From the NCBI GenBank assembly GCA_034687125.1, contig JAQGBZ010000198.1:52670-116669 (forward strand): a stretch of DNA of 64,000 bases, written 5' to 3'. This DNA comes from Neelides folsomi. Its lineage: Eukaryota > Arthropoda > Collembola > Neelipleona > Neelidae. Both the position numbers and the translations under genes were made by a program. A model generated the notes under the pieces. It worked only from the letters and a program-made list of their open reading frames with translations, had not been told where the DNA came from and did no database searches. Numbering within the stretch: position 1 is the stretch's first letter; every line of letters starts with the position of its first letter. Shown here piece after piece: positions 12,147 through 22,969 of this stretch.

Positions 12147-13624
12147 AAATGAATGATTGAAGTGTATGAAGACACGATGACAAGATACAAGGTATTACTG
12201 TTAGGGTATACTTATAAGGTATACTATAAGTATGACTGTTAAGATTTTATCGAAAATGTTGATTTTGTCACAATTCACTATTTAAAGCGAGATTGATTAA
12301 TTTCTCATTGAACATTGTCACTTTTTATCAAGGATATCGCCAGATAACTGCGTATTTTTCTTCCTATGAAAAAGAGAATATACCTATAGGATAAATACAT
12401 AGCAAACGGGCTGTACAAATACATAAGAATGGATAATTATGCAGTAATATTTAATTCCACATTAAAAGATAAACACTGTGTAAACTTTTTGTAATAATTA
12501 TGAAACTTCACCAATAGCCATGTTTTAATATAAACTATTTCTAGATTGACAATTGCACCATATTTTAATGGTTCCATATCGAATCGAGTACCATAAATTG
12601 GAGAAAAGCGCAAATGTAAGTTGCACACTTGAGAGTGTAATACTAATAAGGTTCAAACTCCCAACAATACAATGAGAATATTCCTCCATAAATTTAGATA
12701 TATGTATAGGAAAGTCATGAGAGTCTCATGACTTATGATGACTGAATAAGAGATAAGGGAATGGGAGTATGAAGAATGGATGAGAGGGAGCAATGAATCA
12801 TTTAATGTGATTCACCATCATTTTCCTTCAGAATCCTAGTCCTTCATTTTCATTTTCTCATAATGTTGAAGGGAATTGACGGCAGAAATCTCACGATGAA
12901 GGAAGGCGATTAGGGGATTAGACCAAAAACCAAGGAACATTGGAAGACATAGGAAAATTAATCCTCCCAAGGAAGAGCGGAGAGTTTGGGAGAAATGCCC
13001 GAATTATCTCTCCAATGCTGACAAGGGTAGAAGTCTCACGTTTCCCACCTTTGATGTTACTCTGAGGCCAACTCTGAGGCTCCTGATGAGGTGCGATGGG
13101 CGATGGGTGCACGATGCATTTTGTGGATCCTGCTTAGGGCTAGAAATGGAAAGTGGATGGATCTTCTCGTGAGGAATTTCCTCTGCAGAGACCTCTACGC
13201 ATTCGGTCTCAGCCTCCCTCCCTTTCACGAACACATTCTTGAGACTTCAATCCTTTCGCTCTAACAGTCCCAATCCCCCCACGGCATGGAGAAGGATAAA
13301 TAAACTCTCGTGTCCTCCCTCTCATTCCAACTAATCCAAAAGTAGATTTAGAATTTTAATTTACAACCCATCGCTTTTTGATTCTTCATTAGCCCACCTG
13401 GATCATAAGTGAAGTATTTTAATTACAGTATGAATTTCTAAAAGAAAGTTTCATCCATTTCACAATCACTTCTATTTAATTCCTTTTATGCATTTTTTAA
13501 TTCGAGAGTGCCAATACGAAACGAAAAAAGACGGAATATTTTTGGAACAAGGCCCTTCCATTCCTTGGACCAACCTTCGGGCGGTGGGAAGACTTTTTAA
13601 GGGAGCTTCAGGGAATTCCAATTT
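12147..13624. other. Intergenic region and probable 5' leader of Ajuba
   Basis: AT-rich sequence up to about 12,850, then less AT-rich sequence approaching the Ajuba ATG at 13625. Minus-strand open frames near 12918-13234 have no recognisable domain. The last few hundred bases probably carry the Ajuba promoter and 5' untranslated region, since an in-frame stop (13598-13600) sits 24 bp before the start codon. Confidence 0.45.
12208..12233. repeat. Small perfect hairpin
   Basis: A 9-bp perfect stem, atacttata and tataagtat, flanks an 8-base loop. It lies 60 bp beyond the Merlin-like element in AT-rich intergenic DNA. No function can be assigned; such stems are expected by chance at this base composition. 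Confidence 0.4.
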
Positions 13625-15964
13625 ATGGACGAAGACACGTCGAGGATTATAAAGGACTTGAGCCTCTTTGAGCCCGTGAGTAATTCTTCGGCGGGTCCGC
13701 AAGTACTCCGAAGGCTCCATGGAGGAAATCCTGCATTATCACCCGCCGCCTTGCCACACCTTCACAATCAACAATTTCTTAAGAACCGCGGCCCGACTCC
13801 TAACTCGATAGTTGCTCAGCTGAGTCGCCTCAACGTGGGTCCAAGTTTCAATCACCATTTGAGTCAACAGTATTCGGTTCCTTCGCCGCCTCCGCCACCA
13901 CCGCCGCTACATGACGATCCAATTTACGAAAATCTTGGGCTTGGAAGTCCACAATTTCCACCTCCACCGCCGCCCCCGCCGTATGAAGCATTCCATAATA
14001 AAATCGGAGTAGGAAGCGGGTCGGTGGCGACAGGAGGGTCAATCAGCAGCAGGTCAAGTCCGTCCCCATTCTCTGGTAGTGTTCATTTTGGGAACGGGCC
14101 GATTTACGAAAATTTGGAGAGTTTAGGGCAGAACAAAGCCTGTCCGCAAGTACCAACGAAGAAGAAGGTCGTCGCATACAGTGAAGTGCTTCCAGAGAAA
14201 AGACAACTCTTTGCCGAATCAACCCATGTGGCCAACAACGTGGGCCAACTCCATAACCAATTTAAGCCAATTGTGAACGCTGTTGGAAATAATAAACTAG
14301 TGATAGGGCCGGTAAAGAAACCAGGATTATTAAACAGTCCGACCAAAAAGTTATTACCATCCATAACGCTCCACAAACAAAATGTAATTAAAACAGCTGT
14401 CTTTTTATTGCAATATAAACAATTGAAAAACACTTTTATGAGGAGGAACCATGTGGGAGAAAAGTAAAATTATATTTTTATTGGTTTTCTTAGGGTCCAT
14501 CTGAAGCGGAGAAAAAAATTGACGAGTTAACTAGACAAATTGAGGCGGAGATGGCTAAACAAGAAGAGCATGGAGCATATTTCGGTAAATATGTAGTTTA
14601 GGAAATGCAAAGTGATTTTACACAATGATGAAATTAAATATGGTTAATCTTGATCGGATGTATTTTCAATAGGAATCTGCCACAGTTGCGGTGATAAAGT
14701 TACTGGGGCGGGTCAAGCATGTCAAGCGATGGGAAACCTCTACCACACAAACTGCTTTGTTTGTGTGTCTTGCGGAAGAGCACTGCGGGGAAAAGCTTTT
14801 TATAATGTTAATGGTAAAGTTTCTCCTCAATTATCCACTTGATCTATACCGAGATAAGTCGAACATGGGCATGTAGCTTTTCTCTATATTAATATAATTT
14901 TAAATATCAAGTAACACATTTCCCATTACCATATTATATAGGTATTATTGTATACATACAAATATGTCATAGATGATTCAGACGAACCAAAACTAAATCT
15001 ATTAAAAATTGTATAGGAAAAGTATACTGTGAAGAAGACTATCTTTACTGCGGGTTTCAGCAGACTGCAGAGAGATGCACCCTTTGTGGCCACCTCATTA
15101 TGGAAACGGTACAAGCTGACATCTTAAAGTTTTTTTCTCTCATTTTTAATTCTGCTATATGAATTTATGAATAACAATATAAAAAACTTCGTATATGTTT
15201 TGTCAACTAACTTTTATACAATAATACATATATTATATATATTGTAGATTCTGCAAGCAATGGGGAAGCCTTACCATCCCGGTTGCTTCCGGTGTAGTAT
15301 TTGCAACGAGTGCCTAGACGGTGTCCCCTTCACTGTCGATATGGATAATAAGATTTACTGCGTCAATGATTATCATGCCATTTTTGCGCCAATTTGTGCT
15401 GCATGTGGAAAGTCGATTACACCCATTGAAGTAAATAAAAATTCAATATTTATTTCTAATATAATACATTACAAATTCATATATTTATGTTGATTTCAGA
15501 TTATAGGAATATTAATTTATTTTTTTAAATAGGGTACAGAAGAAACCGTGAGAGTTGTTTCAATGGATAAAGATTTCCACGTCGACTGCTATTCTTGTGA
15601 AGTAATATTATAAACAATGTTTAATCTTTTAAAAAAGTATGATGCTGGTGTTGATGCTTAAATACAAAATGCAATATGGGGAAATAAATAAATAAATGTA
15701 ATTTTTTAAAAATACATGATTAATTTTTTATTTAGGACTGTGGAATGCAGTTGACCGATGAGCCAGATAAAAGATGCTACCCACTTGAGGGTCATCTCCT
15801 TTGCCGTCCTTGTCACGTCAACCGTCTTAGGCTTCTAAGCCTCTCAACGCCACAGAGTCTAGAGGTATTTAGCACATTTTGATTTGAGTCTGAGAATAAA
15901 TGGCTAAAAATGGTCTTTGGTACAATTATAGGGAGTTGCCGCGGCTTATCACTGTCTTGGATAA
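13625..15964 (+). CDS. jub: LIM domain protein Ajuba (Zyxin/Ajuba family)
   Basis: Cytoplasmic and junctional scaffold that inhibits Warts/LATS in the Hippo pathway and binds alpha-catenin and Aurora A in other animals. It has 498 residues in eight exons: 13625-14383, 14494-14584, 14673-14813, 15017-15108, 15248-15430, 15533-15601, 15736-15864 and 15932-15964, all GT-AG and in phase. The N-terminal 253 residues are low complexity with two polyproline runs (88-94 and 112-119). They contain two copies of PIYENL exactly 60 residues apart (99-104 and 159-164). A helix ([20 protein letters not shown]) precedes three C-terminal LIM domains starting at about Cys286, Cys351 and Cys411. Diagnostic segments are [48 protein letters not shown] and [18 protein letters not shown]. 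The start is the first ATG after the in-frame stop. Family call is secure; the end of exon 1 (CAAAAT|gtaatt) is chosen by phase. Confidence 0.94.
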
Positions 15965-17671
15965 TCACTTCCGGATCAAAAAATCAATGGGACCAAAATG
16001 AAATTTAAAGCTCAATTGATTGAGATTCCCGTCATTCCAGTGCTATATTTTAGTAAAAGAAACATATTTACTACACGATTATTTATCCAAAATATATACA
16101 ACAGTAGATTAATAATGAGTAGAGAAGAAACATTTTAATTTTTAACATTATATTAAATCATTTTAATGAAAGACGCAATAAAAAACATAATAAATATATA
16201 TATATATCTAAAACATTATTAGTACCTTATTTTATTTAAACCCATCACAATCACACATACTTAAATATAGGTACATTATACAAAATACAAAAAATATTTA
16301 TAAAATCAAAGACCAAAAAAATGTTTTTTTTTACTTTTTGATAACAATCCAACACCATATATGTAAAACAATGAAAATTGTATTATGAAAAATACACAAA
16401 GCTATATTGATTTGAACAATACTTTTAAGTAAATCAAATCACGTTCCGAATGATTATATTAAATTAAAATTGATAGAAAATTATACAATAATTTTACATC
16501 TAATAAACGGTTTTATAAATTTTAGCTCTGTATCGTTTCCAAAGGCATTTCCATACATTGTTTCATATCCCAACTCTCCCGTCAAAAGGAGTTTCATCAA
16601 TAAAACTCACAAACCTTAAATTTTTCTTTTCTTTAGACCATGGGGAGATTAATTGAGAGATCTTTTAGTAAATAAATGTATTGGGTTGACAGTCCATGTC
16701 GATTTTATATACTTAATTGAAGGAGCAATGTTTGGGGAGTGGGTTTGGGCAGACGCTCCCTCGTTATCGATCGGTGAATGGTGCCTTGTGTTATATTCAA
16801 AAAAAATTCCTCGAAATCACTTTCCTCTCTTTCGCTCTTCTTCCTCCCTCGGCGACCCTTTGGATTTGGAAGACTAGTGATTTTGTTGTCTGAATCTCTG
16901 TACAGCAATTTCACTTGTCTTTTTCATTCTTGGGTCAACAGTCGTCGGTCAAAAGTTGACGTTTGAATCTGTAAGGTAATGTTTTGCATTTAAACCCAAG
17001 ATTTTTAAATCTCTTTCTCTCACATCTTGCTCTCTATTTCTCTACCTATAGAATATTTATTTCTCTCCAATCCAATCTTTACATTATTGTGCCGATTTCT
17101 TTTTTATCAAATTAGTGTTTGGAATATAGAATTAACTTGATATAAGATCACTTTTATCTCCTTTAATCTTTGAGTAATTGCTTTATTATTTGAAGATATG
17201 AAGTTGGGGATCGTTGTGTGTGTGCTCAATTGCTCATTCGACAGCTTCGTGCTAAATAAGCATGTGATTTGTACATGTAAGAAATTATTTACAAACGTGT
17301 GGTTTTTTCTTGGTAAGAGTGAACAATATAATTCAAGATTGAAAGATTTATTAAACTGTTGCAAGAGTATTAAATTGGCATGATGAATTTAAAAAGTTTA
17401 GAACTTTATGAGCTTAATGTTAGACAAAGTATTTTACATGCGATAATTTGTTTTTATTAATGAGAAATGAATTGAAGAGAATTTATTGTCTGTAATAGAA
17501 ATTTATTTTTTTGTTTTAACATTATCACAATGTAGTTCTTTGTTAATCATTTGAGCAAATACACCTTATTTATCGGAAGGATCAAGCCAAATACTTTTAA
17601 AAAAATATAATGACTATTTTTTAAAGCTAGAAACTAATTTTTATACAAAATTTGTTAAAGGAAGTTAAAAG
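15965..17671. other. Convergent intergenic region, Ajuba / peptide transporter
   Basis: About 1.7 kb between two convergent genes, holding both 3' untranslated regions. It is AT-rich with homopolymer runs, a short (TA)n tract near 16,193-16,206 and no recognised exon or RNA gene. Short open frames at 16653-16966 and 17107-17383 look non-coding. Confidence 0.5.
16177..16182 (+). terminator. Candidate poly(A) signal of Ajuba
   Basis: A canonical AATAAA lies 213 bp after the Ajuba stop codon in AT-rich 3' sequence. Because such hexamers are common at this base composition, assignment rests on position only. Confidence 0.4.
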
Positions 17672-20600
17672 TTATTCGTCTTTTTCTAAGCCGTCATTTT
17701 CTTCTCCCTCCCTCTTCTTCGCTTCCTCTGGAGTTTCGAGGACAGCTGGAACATAGCGATATGCCAACCAAGAGAAAACGATCATATCGACAAACATGAG
17801 ACCGGCAAAGAGGAAGAACTCTTTCGACTGTATTTAAAGTTAATCATAAAATCAATTCCAAAGTCTATTGATCTTTTCCATTTGCTAATTTTGTTAGATC
17901 GATCACCTGTTCTTTGAAGAATTTCGCCTCCACAATGATGATGTCAATAATGTTACCAAATGCGACAGTTAGAAGCCAAGCCGATTGCATCACAGACTTC
18001 ATGCTTACTGGAGACTATTAGATAATATATTTTTAATAATTAACTACCATATTTAACTTTTATTGAATTTTAAGTTTAATTTAAGATATGTAATTATATT
18101 TCTTTACCTGCGAGTATGAAAATTCAAGACCGGTAATACTGAACATGATTTCTCCAAGGGTAATGACAATATATTGAGGAATAAGCCACATCATGTGAAT
18201 TGAATTTGGTTTAGTTATTTCGTAAATGTGGAAATTAAACGTAGCATTTTCATCAACATCAGCGTTTGTTCTTGATACAACTGCTACGTAGGAGCCACCA
18301 AGTCTCAATTCCTCTGATTTAAGTGTCTTTTTCTCTATTTTATCATTTACACCATATTCCATAATAAAGTCAAATCTAAATTATGTAAAAATAGAAATAT
18401 TAAAATGATTTTTGTAAAGTTGATAAGTAATTATGTATACCGTTTCATTTTAGAATTAAAACTTACTCTTTGGGTTGAACTTCTGTAGCATAGTGTTCTT
18501 CTTCTTCGCTTCCAAATTCTACTTCTTCACTGTCATCAGCTTTGTCAGCATCAATTCTGAAAATGGGGTTTTTAAATCCTTCAAAGGCGTTTTTGTCCCG
18601 ATAAACTCTGCACACGTAATTAGAATATTAAAAAATTAGTAAAAATCGAAATTTTAATTAAATGAAATGAAATTAATATTGGTTAAATGTTATTAATATA
18701 AACCTTATTTTTGGAAATCCTTCGCTAGATCTTTCCATTTCATCAGAAAGTTTATATTGATATACAGAATATAATTGAGTAGTATTCCAAGATTTTCCAA
18801 TGACAATTGTTGTGGCCTTTAAAGGTTGAATTTAAATTAGAGAGAGAATTAATTTGAATGTAAAGTACACAATATGAAGGACAGTTAATTGCAACATACA
18901 ACATTAAATTATATTTTAAGCCTATACACATTTTTTATATGTAGTAGTAATCAGAAACGTGTTTGAATATGATATTATATATTTTAAAGATTACATTTTC
19001 CTTAAATCCTTTAATCGTGGTAGAGTAAGTGCCATCAACACATTCATCATGATTTCCTGTTGTTGAAATGGTCAGGGGATAATTGTAATCTTTCTCAATA
19101 TATTTTGCCCTTTCTACCATTATAGATTCGAATTCTTTGATCTCAAGGTTAAAATCTTGATTGTCATACTTGTATTGAACCTTTGTCAAACAAGGTAAAT
19201 TGTTCACAAAGTGAAAGTTCGTTTCAGTTGACTCCAAAACAGTTGCATAAGTGGGCTAGATGAATACAAACAGAAAAAATCCTTAATATTTAAGTAGGTA
19301 TATGAAAAACTTTACCAAATTGTAATAGTAATAATTATAAATAAATAGAATACTTTAAGGTCTACGTAATGTATCAAATACAAATTAGAGCTAATTTTTC
19401 CACTTTGGATATAAATACCTCCAATTGAAGCTCAAGTATTCCAGAGATAATAAAAGAAATTCCAGCTAGAATTCCTCCAATAGTGAGTCTTTGAAGTGGT
19501 TTTTTCAGGATATTGCATTTGCCCAATAATGGATAAATTCCTTTTTCGAAGATAGGAATGAATATCAAAATAAGCAATGGGTTGATTACCTGTGGATTCA
19601 ATTAACAATAAAAGTTCAATTAACAATCAAATCATTATTCGCATTATTACATATTGATCATCATATTGATCTACGTTAAAGGAATTCTCTAAAATCCTAT
19701 AAACGATTATAAGACAATGAAATGTTTTATCACGCACTTGAACTTGATCAGGTTTAAAGGTGTATCCAAAAGTTTTTCCGTCCATGTTAATAGCCTGGAT
19801 GGTCCATCGAGATCCCTTTGATTAAAAATATTTTAATGTTGTGCTAGGCCAAGTTATACATTTAAGTACATCATGATTGGATATAACATTATTATTTCAA
19901 ATTAAATAAATTGGTATAAGTATTTCAGAAGTTTATAAGTAAAGATTTAGTATATAAATTGTATACTATGTAATAGATACAGATATATTGAATAAATATT
20001 ATACGTAGTAAAAATATAGTTATATTACTTGTTGGTCAAAGAGGGACCAGAAGAAAGGAAGAGGAATGTAAAGGACGAGAACTCTGAGAACAATCTTAAC
20101 ATCTTCAATGAACCTCCTATCGTACTCATCATCAGCGTGATCGAGAAAATGCTCTTTCTTCTCTTTCGACTTTCTCTTTCGGCTCATGGCATGCTGAGAG
20201 GATAAAAATCAATTAAGTCTTGAACCCAGACACTTTATGGTTCCCTTTTCACTTACTCCAATGCATTTGGCGACCTTGACCACCACATTTCCTGCCGGCT
20301 TCTTCACAATATAAAGCGGTCTTCCAATGAGGAAAACAACTACGGAATAAAAAGAAAAGTTATGAAACCCTTGATATTCATTCTAATTAATTGAAATCCA
20401 ACTTTTCCGGAAAAAGTTTGGCAAAAGTTTGTAAACCATTATGCCATTGAACAATGTGGTTCGTGTTCATGACAGTCCTTAAATTAATTCCTTCTTTATC
20501 TTTTGTATCTCGCGATCCCATCTTAAGATACTACTACATTGTACTGAAAAATTCTTACTGAGGGCGACGATCATCAGGGCGGCCGGGACGGAGAAAGCGA

Positions 20601-21758
20601 GCGAGTAACAAGTTCGCTCATCGAAACAAGAAATGTCGTTTCTAAAGATGGGCGTGAGAAACGTGGAGATGAGGGAGCCCGCGTTAATGGAGAAGTAGAA
20701 GATGGAAAAGAATTGCTTCAACGGGGTTTCCTGTTCCGGCAGCTTGAACTGATCTCCTCCAAACGCTGACACACATGGCTTGATTCCACCCGTGCCGATA
20801 GCGATGAGAGCCAGACCGATCATACTTATTGCCCTGTTTCCAATCCGAATTAAGAGAAGAGCCCATGAGCCAATTAAGTAATTCTGTGTAAGTGGAGAAA
20901 ATCGGCTTACGTTGCGGGAAAGTTGAGCGGCGGAGTGGCTGCCATTGAAAGGACCACATTTCCGATCGCGTAGACGACCGAGAGATAGAAGATCGTCCTG
21001 GGGCAAATGAAATGTGAGTTCTACACCCAACAACTTACGAATCTATTCTTCATGAAAGTTTGAGAAGTTGGGCGACTTTGGTGGGACACAAAAGCCTCCA
21101 GTTCGCTCTTTCATTCTTACTTGAATTTCCCGAGAAGGGAGTCAGCAATCATGGCACCCAGGAGTGGAGTAAAGTAACAAAAGGCAGTGAACAAATGGTA
21201 AATCGTCGTGGCGGAGTCATCGGAGAAGTTCAGGACGTTCCTCAAGTACAATGTAAGAACGGCTAAAAAGGGAAAGGCATTTTGAAAAGAATTTGCACAA
21301 CTTTGGGCTAAATTTTTTATACCTGCCAGCTTATTATTCTCATACGCGTTATTTTTTACAATGGACTACAAAATGAACCTCTTTCTTTCCATACTCAAAG
21401 TTCTTTTGTAATGTTATCAAATATTTCCTAATTTACATTTATGTTTTACTTTCCTTTTATGTTTCGTCAAAACATTCTCTTTATACTTATTTATGTATGT
21501 CGGTAATAATGTTAGGTCTGGATGAAACAACAAAGGATTTACGTACCTCGCATTCCGTAATAGGAAAACCGTTCGCAAAATTCCATAATGACGATGAAAA
21601 ATACGGATTTGGGATACGGGAGTTTCTGGAATTTCCAAAAGTTGGGTCATTTCAGTTAAAACAAAACTCAAGAGCTGGAACATTTGAAAATGAAAGGAAC
21701 TGTTGTTTCCTACCTTTCCCCCTGACTCCATGTCAGTTCGTCCTTTGGGCTCCTCCAT
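17672..21758 (-). CDS. SLC15/PepT proton-coupled oligopeptide transporter
   Basis: Plasma-membrane symporter of di- and tripeptides with protons (POT/PTR2 family, major facilitator superfamily). It has 723 residues in 15 minus-strand exons: 21714-21758, 21547-21625, 21121-21262, 20911-20997, 20559-20833, 20257-20339, 20029-20193, 19738-19815, 19419-19589, 18995-19255, 18704-18816, 18467-18607, 18108-18375, 17907-18014 and 17672-17827. All joins are GT-AG and in phase. The proton-coupling helix motif EFCERFSYYGMR lies at 30-41, giving E30, E33 and R34 of the ExxER motif. PTR2 signatures follow (AFCYFTPLLGAMIADSLLGK, IAIGTGGIKPCVSAFGGDQF, FSIFYFSINAGSLISTFLTP). Next come YIPLPFFWSLFDQQGSRWTI and QVINPLLILIFIPIFEKGIY. 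A long hydrophilic extracellular loop of roughly 250 residues, typical of animal PepT, precedes the last helices (GLEFSYSQSPVSMKSVMQSA). Length matches vertebrate PepT1/2. A 5' non-coding exon probably lies upstream, because an acceptor sits at 21770-21772, 11 bp before the ATG. Confidence 0.95.
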
Positions 21759-21769
21759 TGTCCCGGCCG

Positions 21770-22578
21770 CTGAAAATAATTATAAATTCAAAACATGTAC
21801 CGGGTTAAGTTTGCCAAATTTTAATGAGGTTCGTGGATTTCGGAGATTTATCCAAAAGACATTAGATTGAAGAGTTGATTCATGAGCGGAGATAAAGCTT
21901 AAAGTTTGAGGAGATCGTGTCGAGGTCGCTTGGCTGTCATAATCATTGAGGCTGAGTGAGAAGACAAGTCCTTACGTTCGTCTCTTACGGCTAGCTGATC
22001 CAATCGTGGAGTAGCATCTTCTTTGTCTGAGTCCATTCCGGCCCGGGTTTCTTCAAAGGCCCGTTTAATAAGAAATGAAGCTGATGCTCCGGCGGAGTCT
22101 TGGCAAGAGAGAGACACTCACCCTACTAGCAAAACCTCTTCAAAACACCATTGCCTCTACAATTACTCCATTATCTCCACAATAAATTTTATAATTAATC
22201 AGGCTGTTATTCAATTGATAAGCTCCAAGTACAGAGGACCATCAGTTTTGTCCAATTCTTTTATTTAGCAGTCAACATATAAGCTATCTTTTCAATTTAA
22301 CTTGTTGACTTTTTTATCAGTCCATTGTGCTACTCTTCAATTCGGCGATGCTGTTAGTTATATGGTAAATGTTACTTTAAGATAAAGCTTGGGACAGTGT
22401 TTGAATGAATATTTCAAGTATGTACTTACACCTTTGAGTCTTTGAATTACTATTATTATCACAAGTAATTTAAAAAACTAACATTCATTAATATAGTAGT
22501 ACTCTATTGTGTATAGTAGTTACCTTTATTAGTAGTATTATAACTCACTCCATAATTAAACAAGTAAAATATATTAAA
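21770..22578. other. 5' flank of the peptide transporter
   Basis: This segment probably holds the promoter and an upstream untranslated exon of the transporter, since its first coding exon is preceded by a splice acceptor. A 72-codon minus-strand frame at 21899-22117 starts with ATG and is moderately GC-rich. It has no recognised domain and could be part of that leader or an alternative N-terminus. Confidence 0.4.
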
Positions 22579-22969
22579 TACAACCTGAGCAAGAAAGTCT
22601 TTGGAATTTTGGTTTGAGCCTTCCTTGCTTTATTCTGAATTCTAACTAGACATTGAATATAATATGTATATCACATCAATATGGTTTTAATATTTAGTCA
22701 CATCTCCTTTTACTTTAATTAAATCTCTTATCCTTTGACGCATTGAAAATACCAGTCGATACTTTTATTTCCTAAATACTTTATCTTAATTAATTTAACT
22801 AAATCAGCAGATATTTGTTTGCCTTTTGCCATTTAAAATAATTAAAATTCAAGCTCATTGAATTGCGAAAAATGAAAAGCCATATGGAGCCACAAAGAAA
22901 TGTAAGTCCAAACCAAGAATGGAAGGAAGATCAAACCAAAATTCCAAAGACTTTCTTGCTCAGGTTGTA
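22579..22969. mobile_element. Miniature Tc1/mariner-like transposon with TA duplications
   Basis: The element is 22581-22967 (387 bp). Its two ends are perfect inverted repeats over 37 bp (starting caacctgagcaagaaagtct), after which similarity decays. TA dinucleotides flank both ends (22579-22580 and 22968-22969), as expected for Tc1/mariner insertion, and the ends begin with CA. Inside on the minus strand is the start of a Tc1-like transposase. The element is internally deleted and non-autonomous. Confidence 0.85.
22728..22832 (-). pseudogene. Truncated Tc1-like transposase N-terminus
   Basis: The frame has 34 codons with ATG at 22832 and reads MAKGKQISADLVKLIKIKYL followed by GNKSIDWYFQCVKG and a stop. 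MAKGKQIS-DL-K-I resembles the first helix-turn-helix of Tc1-family transposases, which bind the inverted repeats. The recognition helix is disrupted by a probable frameshift near its end, because the next frame continues with FNASKDKR. No DDE catalytic region remains. Confidence 0.65.
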
